Source: an uncultured bacterium (lineage in GTDB: Bacteria > Bacillota > Clostridia > Christensenellales > QALW01). From it: 5,793 bases of DNA. A program made the translations under genes and the position numbers. Positions 1-4,736 of the stretch are shown one piece after another. The stretch's first letter is position 1. Every line of letters starts with the position of its first letter. The notes beneath the pieces were generated by a model, which was not told the DNA's origin, did not search any database, and saw nothing but the letters and a program-made list of their open reading frames with translations. The stretch is from the NCBI GenBank assembly GCA_905214315.1, contig CAJMLN010000083.1, positions 1-5,793 on the forward strand, given 5' to 3'.

Positions 1-210
1 TTTTCTTGTTATCCAGCCCTCCGGCTGTATCGGTTGAGCAAAAGTCAGCGTGGGAATGGTGTGGTATCTTTATCTAAGTGAAACCCCGCGCTCCCAATTG
101 GAAATGGCTTGTGTGCTCACAAACATTTTTTCGGCAAGCTGTGTCTGCGTAAGCTGCGCCTTTTTTCTGTATTTTTTTATATTTTCACCAAGCAGAAGCC
201 GTTTGAACAT
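1..210 (-). pseudogene. XRE-family helix-turn-helix regulator, N-terminal part, apparently broken
   Basis: The minus strand from ATG at 210 reads 46 codons to a TAA at 70-72. The product is an XRE/Cro-type DNA-binding domain: LGENIKKYRKKAQLTQ, then helix 2 (TQTQLAEKM, residues 21-29) and recognition helix 3 (STQAISNWERG, residues 32-42). Family members normally continue as SLPDI..IPTL..LADFF.VS.D.L. Here the sequence gives SLR and a stop. Pieces of the expected continuation then appear in different frames: IPTLT in the original frame after the stop, and ADF, STDT and GLDNKK in another. That pattern suggests several small indels. A purine-rich AAGGA-type ribosome binding site about 10 bases upstream and a strong promoter support 210 as the start. 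The role would be a cytoplasmic transcriptional repressor or activator. Either it is a true pseudogene or the sequence is poor at the fragment edge. The family call is confident; the broken state is less certain. Confidence 0.72.
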
Positions 211-247
211 TTTTCTGTCTTCCTTTTTCTATTTTTCATTTAATTTT

Positions 248-276
248 ATTATAAAGGTACAATTGCATTTTTTCAA
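248..276 (-). promoter_or_regulatory. Sigma-A-type promoter for the XRE-family gene
   Basis: On the minus strand TTGAAA (271-276) and TATAAT (248-253) are separated by exactly 17 bases. This is close to the sigma-A consensus. It would start transcription near 241, giving a leader of about 30 bases before the ATG at 210. It lies downstream of the galT-operon terminator, so the regulator gene appears to be an independent transcription unit. Confidence 0.72.
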
Positions 277-286
277 TCATAAAATC

Positions 287-310
287 CTTTAATTTGCAAA
301 TAAATTAAAG
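287..310. repeat. Perfect 9-bp inverted repeat upstream of the XRE promoter, possible operator
   Basis: CTTTAATTT (287-295) and AAATTAAAG (302-310) are exact reverse complements around the 6-base centre GCAAAT. A second, shorter palindrome, ATTTGCAAAT (292-301), overlaps the centre. The arms begin 11 bases upstream of the -35 box of the XRE-family gene. A dyad there could be an operator for the regulator itself or for another protein. It has no following T-run and is almost all A/T, so it makes a poor terminator. In such A/T-rich DNA a chance origin cannot be excluded. Confidence 0.45.
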
Positions 311-329
311 CAATACTTGATATTTTGAA

Positions 330-361
330 GATGAAAAAGAACGTATGAAATCATACGTCCT
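330..361 (-). terminator. Rho-independent terminator of the leftward galT operon
   Basis: On the minus strand, 16 bases after the stop codon of the last operon gene, AGGACGTATG (352-361 side) pairs with CATACGTTCT (338-347 side). This gives a 10-bp stem with one G-T pair and a 4-base ATTT loop, followed by TTTTT at 334-338. Position, stem and T-run all fit termination of the galT and membrane-protein transcript. On the plus strand the hairpin is followed by only a short A/G-rich stretch, so it is not a good terminator in that direction. Confidence 0.82.
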
Positions 362-377
362 GAAAAAGAGAAAAAAA

Positions 378-1175
378 TCAATCTTTTTTTTCATTATCTT
401 TCAGCAGATCACTGCGGTTGAATTCTTCCACCAAAGCGTCGGCAGCATAGGCCATCTTGGGCGAAACGGGAATACAGAGCTCTTTTGCGGTTTGCCGGAA
501 GCCGGTGGTATGCGTATAATAAAAAACAATGGCGTCCTGGCCATGAAGGTCTTTTCTCTCTACCCGGTGATAGGTAACATTTTTATCGCCAAAATAGCAG
601 ACCTTTCCGCAATACCATATACCACTGCGGGAAAAAATAATTTCTTTGGCGTCGCCCATCAGCATGGTGCGAAGCTTCAGTAAAAGATACTGACTGTACG
701 GCAGTAGCATGAGCGCATACAAAAAAAGAATAGCCGAGAACACTAAAAAAATAATACCCAGATAGTGCGCTGTGGCGTTTAACGTCATAAAAAAACCGAT
801 CAAAAATACCGCTGCAGCTGCAAAAAAAGCGTTGAAAAAGGCTGTCTTTTTTTGATAACGGCATTGTTTGCGGTAAAAGCGGTAAATTGTTTCCGGCTTG
901 TATTTCCATACCGCATATAAATTTTCATTGATAATATCCGCAATATTTTGCTTCATGGAGGCAGTTACACCGATCAGAATTCCCGCAGCAAAAGCAATCA
1001 GCGCGGCAACAAAAATATAGAAAAGCAACTCAGTATACTGTTCCTGGGCAAGCAGATAGGAAATGATACCCGTGGCGATCAGGGAAGCAGCTAAAAGGAA
1101 AATCCCAAGTGCTTTTAAAAGATCCAAATGTTTCTGATACGCGGTATCCAACCGCTGCTTTTTATTCTTCGGCAT
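378..1175 (-). CDS. Four-TM membrane protein of unknown function, third gene of the galT operon
   Basis: This is a 265-residue protein. A hydrophilic basic N-terminus (MPKNKKQRLD) is followed by predicted membrane helices at about 22-43, 50-71, 112-131 and 138-158. A charged stretch (about 78-110, with YKPETIYRFYRKQCRYQKK) separates helices 2 and 3. The soluble tail (about 175-255) is strand-rich and ends with a short IPVS strand and a helix (MAYAADALVEEF). The layout of membrane helices plus a C-terminal strand-rich domain resembles YcxB-like proteins of Firmicutes, but I see no diagnostic motif and the resemblance is weak. I chose ATG at 1175 over the in-frame ATG at 1199 because AAGGGTG lies 6 bases upstream of it. 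The gene overlaps its upstream neighbour by 14 bases, so translation is probably coupled. No catalytic residues are evident. Confidence 0.85.
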   Translation of the reverse strand: MPKNKKQRLDTAYQKHLDLLKALGIFLLAASLIATGIISYLLAQEQYTELLFYIFVAALIAFAAGILIGVTASMKQNIADIINENLYAVWKYKPETIYRFYRKQCRYQKKTAFFNAFFAAAAVFLIGFFMTLNATAHYLGIIFLVFSAILFLYALMLLPYSQYLLLKLRTMLMGDAKEIIFSRSGIWYCGKVCYFGDKNVTYHRVERKDLHGQDAIVFYYTHTTGFRQTAKELCIPVSPKMAYAADALVEEFNRSDLLKDNEKKD

Positions 1176-1815
1176 TATTTTCACCCTTGAAATAATCATT
1201 CATATCCGCAATAAAGTTTTGCACTGCTTCGGTTTGGTCGGCAGGGATTTTGAGGGAAATCGCGGATTCCTGCCGGTGCTTCTTTACAGTGAGAACAAGG
1301 GTATCCTTTTGAACGTCCACATTGGTAATCCCTTTGCTGTACCCGTTAAAAACCGACATTTTTCCGTTTAAAATTAGCCCCATGTGGGATAATAGAAAAT
1401 CAGGAACCTCCTCTAATTTGTTCTGTACACGTTTTTGCGCAATCAGCCACCAACCTAAAAGCTCAAAAGCTGCGGCCAGTGTAATTAAAATTGCGCTGGT
1501 GACGTTTACACGCTGGATGCGCAGAAATACGCCTACGAGAATTCCCGCCGCGGCACTGACAGCATAGGGCAGAGGAGAGGTCTTTTTTTCTGCTTTTTGC
1601 TCCAAATTCCAGCTGACGATGGTATTGGAACGCAGGAAATCAAGCTTGGCAATCAAAAATTTCGCGATGGAAAGCGTCATATAAGCCATGACAGCAGAAA
1701 GAAAGAGCGCCATGATGAAAAAGAAAAACACACCCTTTAGGCCAAATAGCGTCAGCTGTGAAAGCGGAACGAGCAGGGCACAGAGAAGACCCGTCAGTAA
1801 AAACAGTATTTCCAT
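1162..1815 (-). CDS. Four-TM membrane protein of unknown function, second gene of the galT operon
   Basis: This is a 217-residue protein that starts in a hydrophobic segment (residues 3-20). Further predicted membrane helices lie at about 29-56, 83-100 and 106-126. The cytoplasmic-looking C-terminal part (about 130-217) has alternating strands (TLVLTVKKH, SAISLKIPADQ) and a final helix (TEAVQNFIADMNDYF). The first hydrophobic stretch could be a membrane anchor rather than a cleaved signal peptide. The ATG shares its A with the galT stop codon (TAATG), and GAGG (1823-1826) sits 7 bases upstream, so translation is very likely coupled to galT. Its end overlaps the next gene by 14 bases. The layout mirrors that of the next gene, so the two may form a complex or descend from a duplication. 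I recognise no family. Reading frame, spacing and operon position make it a real gene. Confidence 0.85.
   Translation of the reverse strand: MEILFLLTGLLCALLVPLSQLTLFGLKGVFFFFIMALFLSAVMAYMTLSIAKFLIAKLDFLRSNTIVSWNLEQKAEKKTSPLPYAVSAAAGILVGVFLRIQRVNVTSAILITLAAAFELLGWWLIAQKRVQNKLEEVPDFLLSHMGLILNGKMSVFNGYSKGITNVDVQKDTLVLTVKKHRQESAISLKIPADQTEAVQNFIADMNDYFKGENNAEE
1182..1188 (-). promoter_or_regulatory. Ribosome binding site deciding the start of the 265-aa membrane protein
   Basis: AAGGGTG on the minus strand lies 6 bases before ATG 1175. It sits inside the coding sequence of the upstream gene. The more upstream in-frame ATG at 1199 would place this motif within the coding region, so the shorter start is favoured. 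Confidence 0.6.
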
Positions 1816-3323
1816 TATTCAACCTCAAATCCGCAGGCAGCAAGGAAGCGCTTTACGCCCGCACGTCCGGCGGCATCTTCCTTATATACGCCCGCATCCT
1901 TTAAAACATTTTCGCAGACATGCCCTACCTCACGGTAAATCAAATCCATTGCCTCCTGGCGGCTTTGAGGGGCAAAGCGGTTTTTGAAGCTGTTGAACCA
2001 TGAAAAATGGATGTTCTCCGGTGCGATTTCTTCTTTCTTCACCCAGGCCTGCGCCAGTTCTTCCAGTTCTGTTTTCAAGCGTCCGGGAAGAATAAACAGC
2101 CCCATAACTTCGATTAAACCAATGTTTTCTTTTTTGATGTTGTGCTTATCCGGATGGGGATGGAATACGCCTAAAGGAAACGCGTCGGTGGTCAAATTAT
2201 TGCGCAGTACGATGTCGCATTCGTACAGGCCGGCACGGTTAATTCGCACGATGGGGGTAATGGTATTGTGCTCCTGTCCGTGGGTAAAAGCAAAAATACC
2301 GCAGTCCGGGTCGGAATGATTCTGCCAGGTTTTTAAGATTTTCGATGCCACCGGCAAGATGCTTTCCGTTTTTGCAGCCGTCAGCCGCAGGCACGTCATG
2401 GGCCAGTTGACAACACAGCAGGAAACGGCGTCATCCCCGCAGGAAAATCCAAAAAGCGGGGCGGCTTTTTCCATGGGCATCTGATGGCGGCCGCCCTGGA
2501 AATGTTCATGGGTAAGAATAGAACCGCCTACGACCGGCAGCTGAGTATTGGAGCCGATAAAATAATGCGGGAATTTTTTTAAAAAGCTGAACAGCCGGAT
2601 AAATTTCCTTTCATTCATTGTCATCGGTGTGTGTTTTTCACAGAAAACGATGCAGTGCTCGTTGTAATATACATAAGGGCTGTATTGAAAATACCACGGC
2701 TCTCCGTCCAGCTCCACCGGTACGGTACGGAGTGTTTCGTGGGAAGGATATCCCAGTCTTCCCCCGTAGCCGACGTTTTCAAGGCACAGCATACATTTGG
2801 GATAGTTTGTCTGCGGCATGGCCTTTTGTTTTTCTATTTCTTTGGGATCCTTTTCGGGCTTGGTCAGGTTGATGGTGATTTCAAGCGTACCGTAAGCGGA
2901 AGGGTAATCGTATTTGATATTTTTGGCGATATCAAAGGTGCGAATATAGTTGCTGTCGCGGCAGAGCGTATAGAACCAATCCGTTGCTTTTTGGGGCGAT
3001 TCCGCATAAAGCCGCGCGAAAATTTCCTGCGCCTGAGACTGCATCATCAGCAGACAGCCGCAGATTTTGTTATCGAACAGATCCCGATAGGTTTTGGTGT
3101 TCATCTCCAGCATATTATTTTCCGCGGCGTAGTCCACCATCTCTTCCAAGATGGGTACCAGGCTTTCCGGAAGGGGAGGAAGCGTTCCGTCATACGGCGC
3201 GTCCTGCTGAAAAAGCGTAAGCAGCCGGTTGCGTATCAGCGGTTCATCCGCGGGCAGACAAAGCCCCTTTTTTACGGCAAATTGTGTACAGAGTTCTATA
3301 AGCTGCTTGATATCTTTTTCCAT
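1815..3323 (-). CDS. galT: UDP-glucose--hexose-1-phosphate uridylyltransferase, class II
   Basis: This cytoplasmic Leloir-pathway enzyme transfers UMP from UDP-glucose to galactose 1-phosphate, giving UDP-galactose and glucose 1-phosphate. The 502-residue length fits the class II GalT form of Firmicutes; the E. coli form is about 350 residues. The active-site signature THEHFQGGRH lies at 271-280. By family analogy, H272/H274 and Q276 belong to the catalytic histidine motif. Other class II blocks visible are YPKCMLCLENVGYGGRLGYP (174-193), the NEHCIVF/HTPM region (221-234), and LGVFHPHPDKHNIKKENIG (384-402) followed by EVMGLFILPGRL (405-416). GGAGG (3329-3333) precedes the ATG by 5 bases, and a good promoter lies upstream. 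It is the first gene of a leftward operon with two membrane-protein genes and is divergent from galK. It appears full length and intact. Confidence 0.96.
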   Translation of the reverse strand: MEKDIKQLIELCTQFAVKKGLCLPADEPLIRNRLLTLFQQDAPYDGTLPPLPESLVPILEEMVDYAAENNMLEMNTKTYRDLFDNKICGCLLMMQSQAQEIFARLYAESPQKATDWFYTLCRDSNYIRTFDIAKNIKYDYPSAYGTLEITINLTKPEKDPKEIEKQKAMPQTNYPKCMLCLENVGYGGRLGYPSHETLRTVPVELDGEPWYFQYSPYVYYNEHCIVFCEKHTPMTMNERKFIRLFSFLKKFPHYFIGSNTQLPVVGGSILTHEHFQGGRHQMPMEKAAPLFGFSCGDDAVSCCVVNWPMTCLRLTAAKTESILPVASKILKTWQNHSDPDCGIFAFTHGQEHNTITPIVRINRAGLYECDIVLRNNLTTDAFPLGVFHPHPDKHNIKKENIGLIEVMGLFILPGRLKTELEELAQAWVKKEEIAPENIHFSWFNSFKNRFAPQSRQEAMDLIYREVGHVCENVLKDAGVYKEDAAGRAGVKRFLAACGFEVE

Positions 3324-3353
3324 GGTAGCCTCCGCTTTTTTATATTTTATATT

Positions 3354-3382
3354 ATAATAAAGGAATTCGGCGTATTTGTCAA
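3354..3382 (-). promoter_or_regulatory. Promoter of the galT operon
   Basis: The minus strand carries a perfect TTGACA at 3377-3382 and TATTAT at 3354-3359, separated by 17 bases. A perfect TATAAT is also present at 3351-3356, but its 20-base spacing is worse. Transcription would begin near 3347, giving a leader of roughly 24 bases that contains only the ribosome binding site. No attenuator or riboswitch fits in so short a leader. Confidence 0.72.
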
Positions 3383-3389
3383 TGAATAC
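3372..3389. promoter_or_regulatory. Imperfect palindrome over the galT -35 box, possible operator
   Basis: GTATT (3372-3376) and AATAC (3385-3389) form an inverted repeat with an 8-base centre. It completely covers the galT -35 hexamer, so a protein bound here would block that promoter. The arms are only 5 bp and I cannot match them to a named regulator's consensus. Treat this as a candidate only. Confidence 0.25.
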
Positions 3390-3412
3390 ACCTTTTGCAT
3401 ATAAGATTTCTG

Positions 3413-3441
3413 TTGTTTTTTCAGTATAAACATGCTATAAT
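3413..3441 (+). promoter_or_regulatory. Extended -10 promoter of the galK operon
   Basis: A perfect TATAAT at 3436-3441 is preceded by TG at 3433-3434 (TGC-TATAAT), an extended -10 element. A weak TTGTTT -35 box lies at 3413-3418 with 17-base spacing. Transcription should begin near 3448, leaving a leader of about 29 bases. The -35 boxes of galK and galT are about 30 bases apart, so the two promoters are back to back and do not overlap. Confidence 0.75.
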
Positions 3442-3450
3442 CACAGTGAT
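3440..3450. promoter_or_regulatory. 11-bp palindrome at the galK transcription start, possible operator
   Basis: ATCAC-A-GTGAT is an exact inverted repeat with a single-base centre. It begins within the -10 box and spans the predicted start point of galK transcription, a typical place for a repressor to act. The arms do not extend beyond 5 bp, so chance is possible. Confidence 0.3.
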
Positions 3451-3457
3451 AAAAATA

Positions 3458-3463
3458 CAGGAG
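3458..3463 (+). promoter_or_regulatory. galK ribosome binding site with unusually long spacing
   Basis: CAGGAG is the only Shine-Dalgarno-like motif before galK. It ends 13 bases before the ATG at 3477, longer than the usual 5-9. An out-of-frame ATG (3464) directly abuts the motif, too close to be used efficiently. No alternative in-frame start codon lies between the motif and 3477. Initiation may therefore be less efficient than the strong promoter suggests. Confidence 0.55.
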
Positions 3464-3476
3464 ATGTTTATTTTTT

Positions 3477-4736
3477 ATGGGATTAATAAAGGATATAAAA
3501 GCAACGCAGACACTGAAAAAAGTTTACGGCGAGCAGGCAAAGAGCCAGCTTGAACGCTATGAGCGCATTGAAGAAAAATTTCAGGCGCTGTTCGGCAAAG
3601 GGGAGGTGCTGTTTTTTTCCACCTCAGGAAGAAGCGAGATTATCGGCAATCATACCGATCATAACCATGGCTGCGTTATGGCTGCGGGAATAAACCTGGA
3701 CGCAGTTGCCGCCGTCAGGAAGACGGCGGATATGAAGGTTCAGTTTATTTCCGAGGGATATCCGGATAAAAATACCATTGATTTAACGGATCTTTCGCTC
3801 AATATCAAAGAGCGCGGAACAACCAAAGCGCTGATTCGCGGCATCGCCTATCGGATGAAAGAGGATCTGGGGCTTAATATCGGCGGTTTTCAGGCATATG
3901 TACAAAGTGACGTGCTGCGGGGAAGCGGTCTATCCTCCTCGGCGGCCATTGAGGTAATGATTTATACCATTTTTAATTATTTATACAATGACGGCAAGCT
4001 GGATGCCGTTGAGGGGGCTAAGACCAGCCAGTGGGCGGAAAACAACTATTTCGGCAAGCCCTGCGGCCTGATGGATCAAACGGCCTGTGCGTTGGGAAAG
4101 CTTGTCTTCATTGATTTTAACGATCCTTCCTCGCCGGTTATTGAGGGAATTGACTTTGATTTCAGCAAAGAGGGATATTCCATTATTATTACCGATGTAC
4201 ATGCGGATCATGCGGATTTGACGGCAGAATACGCCGCGATTACCGAAGAGATGAAGAGCGTTGCGGCTTATTTCGGCAAGGACGTTCTGAGGGATGTAAA
4301 CGAAAAGCTTTTTTATGAAAGCTTTCCGCAGCTGCGGGAGCACGTAAGTGACCGTGCCTTAATGCGTGCAATGCATTTTTTTGAAGAAAACAAACGGGTT
4401 TTGCAGGCAGTGGAAGCGGTAAAGAACGATAACTTACCGGCATTCCTTGAGGCAGTAAACGCTTCGGGCGAAAGCAGCTGGAAGCTTTTGCAGAATACCC
4501 ATGCAACGGGCAGTACGGCACAGGCCATGACGCTCGGTCTGGCACTGAGCCGCCGTATTTTGGGCGAAAAAGGCGCTTGTCGGGTCCACGGCGGCGGTTT
4601 TGGCGGGACGATTCTTGCGTTTGTACCGGAAGCGCTGAAGGAAACGTATACGGAAAAAATGGAGCGTGTTTTCGGTAAGGGTGCCTGCGTGGAGCTTTCC
4701 GTACGGCCGACAGGAAGTACTTTTGTAGAATTATGA
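3477..4736 (+). CDS. galK: Galactokinase, GHMP kinase superfamily, with a variant sugar-binding motif
   Basis: This 419-residue cytoplasmic enzyme should phosphorylate galactose with ATP to galactose 1-phosphate, the substrate of the neighbouring GalT. The GHMP motifs appear in order. Motif 1 is GRSEIIGNHTDHNHG (51-65). The phosphate-binding loop is RGSGLSSSAAIE (148-159). ENNYFGKPCGLMDQ (188-201) carries the probable Mg ligand E188 and catalytic base D200. AEYAAI (250-255) is probably equivalent to the canonical SEYN block and its substrate-contact tyrosine. Motif 3 is HGGGFGG (371-377). Canonical galactokinases read GRVNLIGEHTDYN in motif 1. Here R52 and D61 are kept, but the sugar-contacting Glu is Asn58 and the flanks differ, and about 50 residues precede the motif instead of about 25. 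This fits a divergent galactokinase branch; a related sugar 1-kinase is possible. Its stop overlaps the next gene by four bases. Confidence 0.92.
   Translation: MGLIKDIKATQTLKKVYGEQAKSQLERYERIEEKFQALFGKGEVLFFSTSGRSEIIGNHTDHNHGCVMAAGINLDAVAAVRKTADMKVQFISEGYPDKNTIDLTDLSLNIKERGTTKALIRGIAYRMKEDLGLNIGGFQAYVQSDVLRGSGLSSSAAIEVMIYTIFNYLYNDGKLDAVEGAKTSQWAENNYFGKPCGLMDQTACALGKLVFIDFNDPSSPVIEGIDFDFSKEGYSIIITDVHADHADLTAEYAAITEEMKSVAAYFGKDVLRDVNEKLFYESFPQLREHVSDRALMRAMHFFEENKRVLQAVEAVKNDNLPAFLEAVNASGESSWKLLQNTHATGSTAQAMTLGLALSRRILGEKGACRVHGGGFGGTILAFVPEALKETYTEKMERVFGKGACVELSVRPTGSTFVEL

Noticed and set aside
240..284. 14-codon minus-strand frame beginning ATGATTGAAAAA upstream of the XRE gene
   Set aside because: It overlaps the -35 and -10 boxes of the XRE promoter, so it would be mostly untranscribed from that promoter. 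It is better explained as promoter sequence.
50..292. 80-codon plus-strand frame over the left edge
   Set aside because: It is antisense to the XRE domain and runs through its promoter. The Phe/Ser-rich product mirrors A-rich DNA and has no ribosome binding site.
583..909. 108-codon minus-strand frame inside the 265-aa membrane protein gene
   Set aside because: It is an alternate frame on the same strand, fully inside a better-supported gene with a clear ribosome binding site and operon position.
2631..3404. 257-codon plus-strand open frame opposite galT
   Set aside because: It lies antisense to the well-supported galT, has no ribosome binding site and gives a protein with no recognisable motif. 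It is a shadow of galT codon use.
3324..3476. Riboswitch or attenuator in the divergent gal intergenic region
   Set aside because: Both predicted leaders are under about 30 bases, too short for a structured RNA, and no terminator hairpin is present.
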